Source: Mariniphaga sediminis
Lineage (GTDB): Bacteria; Bacteroidota; Bacteroidia; Bacteroidales; Prolixibacteraceae
Assembly (NCBI RefSeq): GCF_003573545.1
Contig: NZ_QWET01000016.1
Coordinates: 1-64,000 of the forward strand
Length of the DNA stretch: 64,000 bases
Direction of reading: 5' to 3'
Positions 45,139 to 55,093 of the stretch are shown here, piece by piece. Position 1 is the first letter of the stretch, and each line of letters opens with the position of its first letter. Position numbers and translations under genes: made by a program. The notes beneath the pieces were generated by a model. It made no database searches and had not been told where the DNA came from. It saw only the letters and a program-made list of their open reading frames with translations.

Positions 45139-46323
45139 TTGGATATTTACCTGAAAAGAAAGCGCGGTAAAATTCTGCTCCTGCTGGTAGCAGTGCTTAT
45201 TGGAGTGGCTTCCCTGCTTTACACGAACTGGCTTACTGAAAAAATGGCCAACGAAGAGCGCAAAAAAGTGGAGCTTTGGGCCGAAGCCACAAGGCGACTG
45301 GCAAGTTCCGGTATTCAGAACAGCAGTGAAGCCAATGTTGAAGACCTGAATACAGCTTATCTTACCCTTATTCAATTGATACTGGAGCAAAATACAACTA
45401 TCCCGGTATTGATTGTGGAACCGGGTGGAGATTTTAACTACAAGGCCAATATCAATTTCAATGAAGGCAGGGAAGAACAGGTACTCAGCAAGGAGCTGGA
45501 GAAAATGAAAGATCACTCACCTCCCATCCGTATTGACCTCTCTGAAGAAGACTATCTTTTGTTGTACTACCGTGAATCGAATCTGCTCCAAAACCTGCGT
45601 TATTATCCGTTTGTTCAACTTTTTGTAATCATGGTTTTTATTGCAGCAGCCTTTTCAGCTTTTGGAGCAACCCAGCGGGCGGAACAAAATCAGGTTTGGG
45701 TGGGCATGTCGAAAGAAACGGCGCACCAGTTGGGAACTCCCATCTCCTCTCTTATGGCCTGGATTGAGTTACTAAAATCAGAGGATGTAAATCCCAAACT
45801 CATCAGCGAATTTGAAAAAGATACTCAGCGACTGGAAAAAATCACAGAACGCTTTTCCAAAATTGGGTCGAAACCGGAACTGATCCCAACCGACATTACA
45901 GAAGTACTAAATTCAACTATAAACTATTTAAAAACCCGTTCGTCCGGAAGGGTCAAATTTAAAACCACTTTCACAGAAGAAGCCCCGCTGTTTGTCCCGC
46001 TAAATGCCGCCCTGTTTTCATGGGTCATTGAGAACCTCTGTAAAAATTCCATTGACGCTATGGACAATCATGGCACCATTACCCTCGCTATGAGCAAGAA
46101 AGAGAATACCATCATACTTGATGTGACAGACACCGGAAAAGGAGTACCAAAATCACAGTTCAAAACCATCTTTCAACCCGGTTACTCTACTAAAAAACGA
46201 GGTTGGGGACTGGGTCTTTCGCTGGCCAAACGTATTATCGAAAACTACCATAAAGGGAAAATATTTATCAGATGGTCGGAAACCGGAAAAGGAACAACCT
46301 TCAGGATTATACTGAATAAGTAA
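45139..46323 (+). CDS. Orphan membrane sensor histidine kinase
   Basis: A 394-residue membrane kinase starting with TTG at 45139. Two membrane segments (about 12-30 and 157-177) frame a periplasmic sensor region; the cytosolic part has the H box MSKETAHQLGTPISS with the phospho-accepting histidine near 196, the N box ENLCKNSIDAM, and G boxes DTGKGVPKSQF and RGWGLGLSLAKRII. No response regulator lies next to it, so its partner must be elsewhere. The HATPase and dimerisation segments are complete. It follows dxs by 55 nt, so co-transcription is possible. Confidence 0.87.
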   Translation: MDIYLKRKRGKILLLLVAVLIGVASLLYTNWLTEKMANEERKKVELWAEATRRLASSGIQNSSEANVEDLNTAYLTLIQLILEQNTTIPVLIVEPGGDFNYKANINFNEGREEQVLSKELEKMKDHSPPIRIDLSEEDYLLLYYRESNLLQNLRYYPFVQLFVIMVFIAAAFSAFGATQRAEQNQVWVGMSKETAHQLGTPISSLMAWIELLKSEDVNPKLISEFEKDTQRLEKITERFSKIGSKPELIPTDITEVLNSTINYLKTRSSGRVKFKTTFTEEAPLFVPLNAALFSWVIENLCKNSIDAMDNHGTITLAMSKKENTIILDVTDTGKGVPKSQFKTIFQPGYSTKKRGWGLGLSLAKRIIENYHKGKIFIRWSETGKGTTFRIILNK

Positions 46324-46365
46324 AGTGCAAAAGTTGCCGGTCTATTAACCCTTGCAAATAATTTC

Positions 46366-46373
46366 TAACTTTG
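46366..46373 (+). promoter_or_regulatory. -7 promoter box (TAACTTTG) of the GH3-like gene
   Basis: Fits TAnnTTTG and lies 23 nt upstream of the ATG at 46397; this also argues against the longer frame from 46352. A TTG at 46352-46354 is too near to be a -33 element. Confidence 0.55.
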
Positions 46374-46396
46374 AAACAAACTATCATAAAATAAAA

Positions 46397-47911
46397 ATGC
46401 CACTGCTTAACTCAGTAATAAATTGGATAAATTTTAAACGGAATTACCAGATACAACTGTACCGTGAACACCCGCACGACATTCAAAAAGAGACCTTGCT
46501 GAATTTACTGCGCCGGGCCCGTGAGACCCATTGGGGAGAAAAATACCGGTATGATGAAATTCAATCGGTGAAGGCCTTCCAGGAGACCGTACCGATACAA
46601 ACCTATAATGACATACGCCCTTATGTTGACAGGCTGCGTGACGGGGAAACCGATGTACTCTGGCCGGGTGAAGTGAAATGGTTTGCCAAGTCATCGGGCA
46701 CAACCAGCGACAAAAGTAAATTTATCCCTGTTACCAAAGAGGCGCTGGAGGATTGCCACCTGCGCGGTCCGAAAGATGTGTTTGCCATTTACATAAAAAA
46801 CCATCCCGAAACCAAAGTACTTCGGGGGAAAACCCTCATACTTGGTGGCAGTCACCGTGTCAACAATTTCAGCAACAATTCGTATTACGGCGATCTTTCT
46901 GCCATACTGATTGAAAATGTTCCGTTCTGGACCGATCTTATTCGCATTCCTCCCGCTGAAATTGCACTAATTGAGGAGTTTGAAGAAAAAATTGAGCAGA
47001 TTATTGAAACCTCTCTCGATCAAAATGTAACTTCTCTGGCCGGAGTACCTTCCTGGTATTTGGTCCTGTTAAAACGTATCCTCGAAAAAACAGGAAAAAA
47101 CAATATCCTTGAAATTTGGCCCAACCTGGAAGTTTTTACCCACGGCGGCGTAAACTTTGAACCCTACCGGGAACAATTTAAAAAGATCATTCCCTCCGAC
47201 GACATGCACTATATGGAAACGTACAATGCATCAGAGGGTTTTTTTGCGATTCAGGACGATCCTTCCCGCAACGACATGTTACTGATGCTTGATTACGGTG
47301 TTTTTTATGAATTTATTCCCATGGATGAATTCGGAAATGAAAACCCGCAGGTTTTAACACTGGAAGAGGTGGAACTGGATAAAAACTATGCCATGGTTAT
47401 TTCGACCAATGCCGGTTTGTGGCGCTACATCATTGGCGACACTATCCGGTTTACGGGAAGAAACCCCTATCGTCTGAAAATTACCGGACGAACCAAACAC
47501 TTTATCAATGCTTTTGGAGAAGAAGTAATCATCGACAACGCCGAGAATGCATTACAGGCTGCCTGTCGACAAACAGGAGCCATTGTGAATGAATATACAG
47601 CAGGTCCTGTTTTTATGGGCGACAATCAAAAAGGCGCTCATCATTGGATTATCGAGTTTGAAAAAGAGCCTTCGGACATAAACCAGTTTACCACGCTACT
47701 GGACGAAGCTCTCCAGGCGGTCAACTCCGATTACGAAGCCAAACGTCATAAAGACCTTACGCTGGAAAAACTCCACCTGACCGTGGCACCTTATGGCACC
47801 TTTTACAAATGGATGAAAAAACGGGGAAAGGTAGGAGGTCAGAATAAAATTCCACGTCTTTCCAATGATCGAAAATACCTCGATGAACTTTTAACGCTTT
47901 TAAGGAAATAA
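46397..47911 (+). CDS. GH3-family acyl-adenylating/amidosynthetase-like protein
   Basis: A 504-residue member of the GH3 fold, named for plant auxin-response proteins, which adenylate a carboxylic acid and often conjugate it to an amino acid. ATP-binding motifs visible are SSGTTSDKSKFIPVT and the later YNASEGFFAIQDD; WRYIIGDTIRF and KITGRTKHFINAFGEE are the usual carboxylate-region motifs. Bacteroidota commonly carry such a gene, substrate unknown. Cytosolic. It has its own promoter box and precedes the deoxynucleoside kinase by 36 nt. Confidence 0.85.
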   Translation: MPLLNSVINWINFKRNYQIQLYREHPHDIQKETLLNLLRRARETHWGEKYRYDEIQSVKAFQETVPIQTYNDIRPYVDRLRDGETDVLWPGEVKWFAKSSGTTSDKSKFIPVTKEALEDCHLRGPKDVFAIYIKNHPETKVLRGKTLILGGSHRVNNFSNNSYYGDLSAILIENVPFWTDLIRIPPAEIALIEEFEEKIEQIIETSLDQNVTSLAGVPSWYLVLLKRILEKTGKNNILEIWPNLEVFTHGGVNFEPYREQFKKIIPSDDMHYMETYNASEGFFAIQDDPSRNDMLLMLDYGVFYEFIPMDEFGNENPQVLTLEEVELDKNYAMVISTNAGLWRYIIGDTIRFTGRNPYRLKITGRTKHFINAFGEEVIIDNAENALQAACRQTGAIVNEYTAGPVFMGDNQKGAHHWIIEFEKEPSDINQFTTLLDEALQAVNSDYEAKRHKDLTLEKLHLTVAPYGTFYKWMKKRGKVGGQNKIPRLSNDRKYLDELLTLLRK

Positions 47912-47947
47912 CCTTATTTTTACTTTCAGAATTAAACAGCAAAGAAT

Positions 47948-48562
47948 ATGCATATTGCAGTAGCAGGAAATATCGGAGCCGGAAAAACCACCCTCACCCA
48001 ATTACTGGCGAAACATTACAAATGGACACCCCATTACGAGGATGTGGATGAAAACCCATACCTGAACGACTTTTACAATGATATGCAGCGCTGGTCGTTT
48101 AATCTGCAAGTTTTCTTTCTCAATTCACGTTTCAAAAAAATTATCGATATCCGGAAATCGGGAAAAACAGTTATTCAGGATCGCACGATTTACGAAGACG
48201 CAGAAATATTTGCCCCAAACCTGCATAGCATGGGACTGATGAGTACGCGAGATTTCAAAAATTACAAATCGCTTTTTGATTTGATGGTGAGCTTTATTCA
48301 GCCTCCTGATCTGCTCATTTACCTGCGGGCATCCGTTCCCACGCTGGTAAACCAAATTCAAAAGCGAGGCCGTGAATATGAAAATTCAATCCGCCTCGAT
48401 TACCTGAAACAGCTCAACGAGCGTTATGAAAAATGGGTTGCAGGCTATAAACTTGGAAAATTACTTACTGTCAACGTGGATAATCTTGATTTCACCAGCA
48501 GCCCGGAAGACCTTAGTTCTATCATCGATAAAATTGATGCCCGGATTCACGGACTATTTTAA
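47948..48562 (+). CDS. Deoxynucleoside kinase
   Basis: A 204-residue nucleoside salvage kinase with the P-loop GNIGAGKTTL (residues 7-16), the DENPYL/DFYNDMQRWSFNLQVFFL substrate segment, and QDRTIYEDAEIFA with the catalytic Glu-Asp-Arg region. It phosphorylates deoxyadenosine or deoxyguanosine-type nucleosides; specificity cannot be read. The stop codon overlaps that of the convergent adenosine-kinase-like gene by 4 nt. Confidence 0.9.
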   Translation: MHIAVAGNIGAGKTTLTQLLAKHYKWTPHYEDVDENPYLNDFYNDMQRWSFNLQVFFLNSRFKKIIDIRKSGKTVIQDRTIYEDAEIFAPNLHSMGLMSTRDFKNYKSLFDLMVSFIQPPDLLIYLRASVPTLVNQIQKRGREYENSIRLDYLKQLNERYEKWVAGYKLGKLLTVNVDNLDFTSSPEDLSSIIDKIDARIHGLF

Positions 48563-49557
48563 TCTTCCATTGCTTCCACGGTTTGCAAAATCCCTAGCCA
48601 ACTGGACTCAGGTATTTTGGCTCCCATTACTTCTACTACTTTACCCGACACCAAAGCGGCAATCTTTCCGCATTTTTCAAGGCTGTAACCCTGGGTGACC
48701 CCAAACAGAAAGCCGGCAGCGTAATTATCACCGGCACCAGTAGTATCAACAGCAGTTGCAGGAATAATACCTACCTTTACTTTTTCATCGCCCCGCTGAA
48801 TAAATGAACCTTGCTTTCCCACCTTCACTACCGCCAGTTCACACATAGAAGCGATGTCTCCGAGTGCTTCCTCCGGCGATTTCCCGGTAAAGGCCAAAGC
48901 TTCCTCCTCATTGGCAAAAACAATATCTACCTTTTCTGAAATAAGTTTTTTTAAAAACTCAAGGTTTGCCTCCACAACATTGAAACTGGAAAGGTCGATG
49001 GCAATCTTCAGTCCTTCTTCCCTTGCCAAATCCACAGCAGTTTCAATCAGCCGGTGATCCTGCACAAGGTACCCTTCAATATACAGAATAGCATATTCAC
49101 TGAATATCCCACGATCCAGTTCTTCGGGCTTCAAATCGGCAGCAGCCCCCAGAAAGGTGGCCATAGTACGTTCCGAATCGGGGCTTACCAGCGCCATTAC
49201 CCTGCCGGTATCTTTTTGGCTCAGCAACAGGTGAGTCTTTATGTTTTTTTGTTCAAATTCTTTGCGGAATGCAGTTCCGAGGGCGTCATTTCCAATTTTT
49301 CCAAGATACCCGCAGTGGCCTCCCAACGCAGCCAATGTATGAACTGTATTTGCGGCTGAACCTCCGGTAGTAATTTCCTGTTTGTTATACCGGGTGGCTT
49401 CAAAAATTTTCCTTGAAAGCTCGGCATCTACCAGTGTCATACTTCCGCGCGGCAGCCCAAATTGGGTCAATACTGTATCGTCTTCCAATACACTTATAAT
49501 ATCGGCAAGTGCATTGCCTATACCTAAAACGGCAGGTATCCTTTCGGAGTTTTTCAT
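48559..49557 (-). CDS. PfkB-family adenosine kinase-like enzyme
   Basis: A 332-residue ribokinase-fold enzyme. The N-terminal GIGNALADI and TGGSAANTVHTLAALGG contact the ribose, and DTTGAGDNYAAGFLFG near residue 273 holds the catalytic aspartate and anion hole. The combination with FANEEEALAFTG and the length are typical of Bacteroidota adenosine kinases, which make AMP from adenosine, although sugar kinases remain possible. It is convergent with the deoxynucleoside kinase, sharing the last four bases. Confidence 0.85.
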   Translation of the reverse strand: MKNSERIPAVLGIGNALADIISVLEDDTVLTQFGLPRGSMTLVDAELSRKIFEATRYNKQEITTGGSAANTVHTLAALGGHCGYLGKIGNDALGTAFRKEFEQKNIKTHLLLSQKDTGRVMALVSPDSERTMATFLGAAADLKPEELDRGIFSEYAILYIEGYLVQDHRLIETAVDLAREEGLKIAIDLSSFNVVEANLEFLKKLISEKVDIVFANEEEALAFTGKSPEEALGDIASMCELAVVKVGKQGSFIQRGDEKVKVGIIPATAVDTTGAGDNYAAGFLFGVTQGYSLEKCGKIAALVSGKVVEVMGAKIPESSWLGILQTVEAMED

Positions 49558-49680
49558 ACTTTTTTAATTGTTATTTCAAAGGTAAAACATGGAATTACCA
49601 TGCATTGTTGATTCACAGGCGGGGTTAAAAATAAATATCACGTCAATTGAATAAAATTGATTTATCAAAAAACAATTGTG

Positions 49681-49929
49681 CTAATATTCGGAACAATCCA
49701 GAATTAATGACCCCTCTTTGATCATTTTGAGTAAAATTTCCCTGTCTTTTCTATTGTATCCCGAAAGAAAATCCAAAAAATTATTTACAATCTTTTCAGG
49801 CAAATTCTGGATAAGTGTGTCCTTGTCAATCAAATATATTTTTAAATCACTATCTTTTACAATGGTTTCTTTTAATGTTTCCATACATTCAGAATGGGGC
49901 TCCCGGTGGATTAGTTTTATTCGCTTCAT
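49681..49929 (-). CDS. Small hypothetical protein
   Basis: An 82-residue frame with a balanced, protein-like composition (LIDKDTLIQNLPEKIV, KDREILLKMIKEG). No domain or signal is recognised. It lies alone between the adenosine kinase and another unknown gene. I rate it as a likely but unproven gene. Confidence 0.5.
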   Translation of the reverse strand: MKRIKLIHREPHSECMETLKETIVKDSDLKIYLIDKDTLIQNLPEKIVNNFLDFLSGYNRKDREILLKMIKEGSLILDCSEY

Positions 49930-50061
49930 TCTGGTTTTATTTTAAACCGGTTGTAAAATAAAAAACTTTCCTGAAATATTATACACTTCCTATGAATTCA
50001 TTATCAACAGGTAATTGGTGATAACTTACGCCAATGTGTCTGAGTTTAGGAAAGTGAGGGG

Positions 50062-50469
50062 TTAATTTTTCATTTTTAACTCCTTCAACAAATCTCCCAG
50101 CATGAAGTAGCTCGACTCAAAACGTTTAGTCCTGAACAAACCGGTTGACATTTTATGTAGTTCGCCGTGAATATCCTCGAGAGACTCTGTGATGGAACTT
50201 CGAAAAAAATTGACACACCTGCTACAGGAATCTTCCTTCAATTCTGTAGTGGTGGAATAAGCATTTTTTAATGCATCGATTGAATTCCGGTATTCCTTAT
50301 TTTTTCTATACTGCTCTGACTCAGAATAACTTTGATTAATCTCCGGAAGTTGTCTTTTACAGTATTTTCCTTTTAAAGGACAATTTACCAATTCAAACTT
50401 TTCCTCCTTATTAAAGTACTCTATGTCTCTTAATGAAAATAAAGAAAACCCTCTTCTGCTTAATTTCAT
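50062..50469 (-). CDS. Hypothetical protein with CxxC-type cysteines
   Basis: A 135-residue protein from ATG 50469; a longer frame to 50598 exists, but the A/T-rich upstream part with a TAACTTTA (near-consensus -7 box) between argues for the shorter start. Features: KFELVNCPLKGKYCKRQLPE, a charged helical middle, DSCSRCVNFF (C-x2-C), and a helical C-terminus ending LKELKMKN. The four cysteines could bind zinc. Function unknown; it looks coding because composition is well mixed and the frame is long for this A/T content. Confidence 0.55.
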   Translation of the reverse strand: MKLSRRGFSLFSLRDIEYFNKEEKFELVNCPLKGKYCKRQLPEINQSYSESEQYRKNKEYRNSIDALKNAYSTTTELKEDSCSRCVNFFRSSITESLEDIHGELHKMSTGLFRTKRFESSYFMLGDLLKELKMKN

Positions 50470-50800
50470 GTTCCCATTTTTTAACTTGCATAAAGTTAAG
50501 CGATTGAGAATTGGGCGATGCAAGAAAAAACACTGAAATCCACAGGAATAATTACGTATTTCAATATCAGACTTTTTGCTCTTCTTTTCGGTATTCATGA
50601 AGGCAATCCCTATTCACGCAAGAATCATACAGCTGAGATACAACCTCTTACAAACACACGAAACAAACACTCAAACGGTACAAAACCATTTACAATAGCA
50701 TCTTAATCCCTTCCAAGCATTAATTATCATCGCCCTTACGAAACAGCAAAATGGAATATTAAATTTCCACGCCTTACAATAACGAACAGCACCGGATAAT

Positions 50801-51784
50801 TTAATTCTCCTGATTTACCGTTATAACAACATGGCCTTTTTTATGTCCTGTATCAACATAAGCATGCGCCTCTGCCATTTGTTCCAGTGTAAATGTTTTG
50901 TCAATGGCCGTCTTCATTTTTCCTTCTTCAATGAGGTTCTTCAGAAAAATCAGGTTTTCAGTTGTATAAGAAGCAACACCCCCGATTACCTTTTTACTGC
51001 TTTTTACTGAAATTCGAATTCCTTCAAAAATTCGCGATAGTTCAAGATGAACCGCAGAAAGGTACATGCCCTTTTCTTTTAACAATTCCACACTATCTGA
51101 GATGGAGGCTTTACCGATTGTGTCAAAAATAACATCAAAAGGTTCATCAACCTGCGTAATTTTTCCTTTCGTGTAATCAATCACCTTATCGGCGCCAAGC
51201 AATTTTACCAATTCTACATTTGCCGTACTGCAGACCCCTGTAACCTCCGCACCAAATGCTTTGGCAATCTGTACTGCAAAGGTTCCGATACCTCCTGAAG
51301 CCCCATAAATCATCACTTTCTGACCTTCACCTACTTTGCCCTTTCTCAGGTAGTAGTAAGCCGCAAGGGCACAATGTGGAACCGCAGCCGCCTCTTCAAA
51401 AGTCATGTTTGATGGTTTAATGGTCATCACACTTTTCTCCGGCAGGCAAACATATTCGGCATACCCTCTAAAACCTGAACCGGTTGAAGCAAATACCTGA
51501 TCGCCAACATGATATTTTGTGACGTTTTTGCCAATCGATTCAACAACACCAGCCACCTCCAACCCCAGTATCTTTTTCCTTGGGCCTTTAAATCCCATAG
51601 CCAGCTTTACCGGGAGATTAAATATGGAAGGAAAAACAGCTCCCCGAATCCGGGCATCGGCGGCATTTGCTGTAGTAGCAAATACTTTAACCAGCACCTC
51701 ATTATCTTTTACTATTGGTTTTGGCACTTCCCTGATTTTGAGCACTTCCGGAGGGCCATACTTTTCGCAAACTACTGCTTTCAT
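50801..51784 (-). CDS. MDR-family NAD(P)-dependent oxidoreductase
   Basis: A 327-residue zinc-independent medium-chain dehydrogenase/reductase of the quinone-reductase type. The N-terminal half has the GroES-like fold (VLVKVFATTANAADARIRG, LGLEVAGVVESIG), and VMIYGASGGIGTFAVQIAKAFGA is the nucleotide-binding Rossmann motif, typical of NADPH use. The structural and catalytic zinc ligands of alcohol dehydrogenase are absent. Substrate unknown, perhaps quinones or enals. Stands alone. Confidence 0.85.
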   Translation of the reverse strand: MKAVVCEKYGPPEVLKIREVPKPIVKDNEVLVKVFATTANAADARIRGAVFPSIFNLPVKLAMGFKGPRKKILGLEVAGVVESIGKNVTKYHVGDQVFASTGSGFRGYAEYVCLPEKSVMTIKPSNMTFEEAAAVPHCALAAYYYLRKGKVGEGQKVMIYGASGGIGTFAVQIAKAFGAEVTGVCSTANVELVKLLGADKVIDYTKGKITQVDEPFDVIFDTIGKASISDSVELLKEKGMYLSAVHLELSRIFEGIRISVKSSKKVIGGVASYTTENLIFLKNLIEEGKMKTAIDKTFTLEQMAEAHAYVDTGHKKGHVVITVNQEN

Positions 51785-52195
51785 AAGTTATGTTTTTTTA
51801 AAATAAGATTACAGATGAAGTCGTACCACGGATAAATTTAACATACCTCCGTTCCACAGTTTTATCGTTTTACAGGAAAAAATCAAAAGAAAAGAGTATT
51901 CGGAGTTTTGGATATCATTTTGCCAAACTGTTTCGGTTGCCATAGCCATACATCATTTTTTGTTACGAATGAAACAATCACCCTTTGGCTTTTCCTGCAC
52001 AATTTAATCATTTTTTGGCTTATAGAATTGCAAAAAGATTGCATTCCTCGCCACTAACAGACAGTAGCTTTTATCGAAAAATGCCAATTATTATTTGAGT
52101 GGATCCTTACAATAGCCACCAGCAAAATCCACCCAGTACATAAAACCTTTACGGATTCATTACGAACACAAAACACCTGAAACTCTCTGGCTTTG
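51785..52195. other. 411-nt intergenic region
   Basis: No supported gene. It lies upstream of the oxidoreductase gene (minus) and downstream of the TonB-receptor gene stop (minus). I see no perfect TAnnTTTG box for the oxidoreductase and no clear terminator for the operon on its right. Confidence 0.5.
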
Positions 52196-54418
52196 CTAAT
52201 AAACCAATTTTATTCCTGCCAGAAGTAACCTTCCCTGATCCGGATAGCCGGCAACCGTTTCATATTTTTGATCCAACATATTTTTTCCTTCTGCAAAAAT
52301 CCGTGTCTTTATTTTACCCTGGAATGTGTAACCGCAAGTAAAATCAACCGTTGTATAATCGCCCAGCCGATAATCCCCATTTTCTGCTACCCACCTGGGG
52401 TTTACAAACCGATTATTGGAATACGGCCCGGTATAATGAATAAAAAGACTGGCATCCACTCCTGAATGTTCGTATAAAAATCCGCCATTTACAATTACAT
52501 TCGGCAATTTGTCCTCTTCAATCATTTTGCCGTCAGACTCCTGCTCATTTTTCATAAACGTAGTATTGGCAAACACGGAACTATGAAGCAAAGCAACATT
52601 CATATTTGCCGCTAATTCAACTCCATAACTTCTCTTATCCCGGTTTTCGTACAACTCCACCAAAAGATCGTTTTCCGCAACAACCGTTTCCCCGCTTAAA
52701 TCAAGTGCATTCTTCCTTTGAGCGAAAAAGGCAGTTATTTTCATTTCATTTTTACGTTGGGTCCTCATCCTGAAACCCAAATCATGCTGCAGCCGGGTTT
52801 CATTCTGAGGTGCTACTCCAAGTCCGGTTATACTGCCTTTGCGCGGAGCAATGGTTCCTCCCGAAAAATTATAATGTATTGAGGAAATGGGGGATAGCAA
52901 ATAACTGCCACCCAATGCAGATTGCCATTCAACCGGAGCAGCCTGATCCGTTATGGGAGCCACCTCCCCAAAGCCCGCTCCACTGCCTTCAATCCCAAAT
53001 CCACCCCATTCACTGATATAACCTCCAATTAACCGGAACCCGGCATCCAGTAAAAACCGGCCAAATTGCTGTTCATCGGCGATAACTCCCGACCAGGTGT
53101 GCACATCGCAACGACGACCGGCATAATACCGTTTGCCGTCGGGAGCTACCCAGTGATTATAAAGGGCACCAACACGCAACGTGTTTGAATGACTGAGTGA
53201 CCGGCTGTGCAAAAGATTAAATCCATATTCCCGGTCTTTATCGTGATGCGAAGTAGTTGTCTCCTGCTGGATATTATAATTCTGATAATTTGCATCGCGG
53301 AATGTATAATTTGCCTGAAGTTCGGTTTGTGAACCATCCTTCCCCCGGTAGTTAAGTTTTGCATACGAAATCCATGTATGTAGCGGATCAAACTTTTCTT
53401 TCTGGTTTAATATTTTAGGGGAGCCCGGCTCAACAATACCAACAAATTCGCGCAACCCGGAAATATAAGTCGCACCGGCATGTAATGTTATACTGTTACT
53501 GATTTCCCAATCCATATTCCCATGAAAGTTGGCTATTCGTTCTTTCCCTCCGCGCCCCGGAATACCGTTGGTGCCAAAAAATGCCGCCGCTGTAGTAAAT
53601 GTAATATCGTTGATTTTATTCCCATACTGTAAACCCGCCACATAATTATTCTGTTCCCCGTACTTTGTCAAAAGAGATGCGGTTTCGCGCTCCGGCTTTT
53701 TTGTTTTCACTTCAATAACTCCGGTGAGGCCCGACAATCCTTTTACCAGGGCATTGCTCGACCGCACAATTTCTACCGATTCAATATCAAGCACTGAAAG
53801 GGTGTAAGCAGTTTCTTCAAACTCTTTTTGCCAAACTCCGTCGATGGAATAGTCAGGGTAAGGATACTTTTGCCCTCTTACAGAAAAAAATTGCTTTGAT
53901 TTTCGCCCCCGGGTTTCTGTCCATCCTCCCGGTACATATTTTAAAGCGTCGGTAAGCGTCACGGCTCCCTGCTTTTCCATTTCAACAGCACTTATTTTTG
54001 TAACTGCAGGCAACACCGACATCGGGACCACATTAATTACAGTGTCTCTTCCGGGTACTGTAAAATGTCCAAAAACATCCACGCCGCCAATCTCCTGTTT
54101 TTTGGGTTGAAGGCCAACTTTTAAACGTTCACCACTTTCCCGGGGAATACGAATTTGTATCTCTTTGTCTGAAAATCCGACCGATGTAATTCTGATTGTA
54201 TATTCGCCGGATGCCAGTCTCAATTCAAAATCCCCCTGCGCATTGGTACTCGTACCACTTCCGGTATTCACCACCACAACATTGGCATTTATTACAGGTT
54301 CATTGGTTTCGCTATTAAACAAATTTCCGCCGATGGTGTAAAACGATTGTGAATAAGCAGGAATAATTATAAAAGACGCAAGTATAGCGGTTAACACAAA
54401 TGGAAAATATTTTTTCAT
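52196..54418 (-). CDS. TonB-dependent outer-membrane receptor
   Basis: Last gene of the six-gene operon, 740 residues. Signal peptide to about residue 23 (ends AYSQ), a carboxypeptidase-regulatory-like domain (about 28-110), plug (about 135-245, with ALKYVPGGWTETRGRKSKQF and YPDYSIDGVWQKEFE), then a beta-barrel ending with a LLAGIKLVY strand. It resembles metal-chelate or cofactor receptors more than SusC in length. The ligand is unknown; its place behind an ABC ATPase/permease and a PQQ-propeller protein suggests a common substrate. The gene follows the ATPase by 11 nt. Confidence 0.9.
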   Translation of the reverse strand: MKKYFPFVLTAILASFIIIPAYSQSFYTIGGNLFNSETNEPVINANVVVVNTGSGTSTNAQGDFELRLASGEYTIRITSVGFSDKEIQIRIPRESGERLKVGLQPKKQEIGGVDVFGHFTVPGRDTVINVVPMSVLPAVTKISAVEMEKQGAVTLTDALKYVPGGWTETRGRKSKQFFSVRGQKYPYPDYSIDGVWQKEFEETAYTLSVLDIESVEIVRSSNALVKGLSGLTGVIEVKTKKPERETASLLTKYGEQNNYVAGLQYGNKINDITFTTAAAFFGTNGIPGRGGKERIANFHGNMDWEISNSITLHAGATYISGLREFVGIVEPGSPKILNQKEKFDPLHTWISYAKLNYRGKDGSQTELQANYTFRDANYQNYNIQQETTTSHHDKDREYGFNLLHSRSLSHSNTLRVGALYNHWVAPDGKRYYAGRRCDVHTWSGVIADEQQFGRFLLDAGFRLIGGYISEWGGFGIEGSGAGFGEVAPITDQAAPVEWQSALGGSYLLSPISSIHYNFSGGTIAPRKGSITGLGVAPQNETRLQHDLGFRMRTQRKNEMKITAFFAQRKNALDLSGETVVAENDLLVELYENRDKRSYGVELAANMNVALLHSSVFANTTFMKNEQESDGKMIEEDKLPNVIVNGGFLYEHSGVDASLFIHYTGPYSNNRFVNPRWVAENGDYRLGDYTTVDFTCGYTFQGKIKTRIFAEGKNMLDQKYETVAGYPDQGRLLLAGIKLVY

Positions 54419-54429
54419 TACCAGTAGGA

Positions 54430-55077
54430 TTATACTCGTTTTCCCGAGCGAAGGGTTATTATTTTGGTTGCATAATTTGTTGTTTCAGGCTCATGTGAAA
54501 CCAACAGGACTGTGCCCCCATCTTCATTAAATTCTTTGATAAGCGTCATCAAAATTTTGCTGTTTTCAGGGTCGAGGTTTCCGGTAGGTTCGTCGGCCAG
54601 CAAGATTTCCGGTTCTGATATAATGGCGCGTACAAAAGCCGTTCGCTGCTTCTCTCCCACACTTAGCTCAGACGGGTATTTATTTTTCAATGGTAAAAGA
54701 GCACATTTTTCCAAAAGTGCTTCTATTTTTCCGTTTTTCCTTTCTGATTCCGTTTCAGCTATTTTTATGTTTTCATACACTGTCAGGTAAGGTATTAAGT
54801 GGAACTGCTGAAAAACAAAACCCACATTTTTTGTTCGGTACCGGTTTGCCTCCTTACTATTCATTTTGTACACGTCGTTCCCCCGGAATAAAACCTGGCC
54901 CGAATCGGGTTGAATCAGTCCTCCAACCAAGTGTAACAGCGTTGATTTACCGGAACCGCTTGGTCCGACAACAGCCAAAAAATCAGATTTTTCTACTTCC
55001 AAAGAAACATCCTGAAGGGCTGTAAATTTGTCTTTCCCCTTCAAATATATTTTTGAAACGTTATTGATTTTCAACAT
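54430..55077 (-). CDS. ABC transporter ATP-binding protein (MacB/LolD type)
   Basis: A 215-residue ATPase with Walker A GPSGSGKST, a Q loop (FQQFHLIPYLTV), signature LSVGEKQRTAF (a variant of LSGGQ), Walker B ILLADEPTGNLD and the H-loop VSHEPET. Length and signature match LolD/MacB-class ATPases that drive FtsX-type permeases. It lies 16 nt after the permease gene. These ATPases power mechanotransmission across the inner membrane rather than transport through it. Confidence 0.93.
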   Translation of the reverse strand: MLKINNVSKIYLKGKDKFTALQDVSLEVEKSDFLAVVGPSGSGKSTLLHLVGGLIQPDSGQVLFRGNDVYKMNSKEANRYRTKNVGFVFQQFHLIPYLTVYENIKIAETESERKNGKIEALLEKCALLPLKNKYPSELSVGEKQRTAFVRAIISEPEILLADEPTGNLDPENSKILMTLIKEFNEDGGTVLLVSHEPETTNYATKIITLRSGKRV

Positions 55078-55093
55078 CCTGTTTTACATTTTA

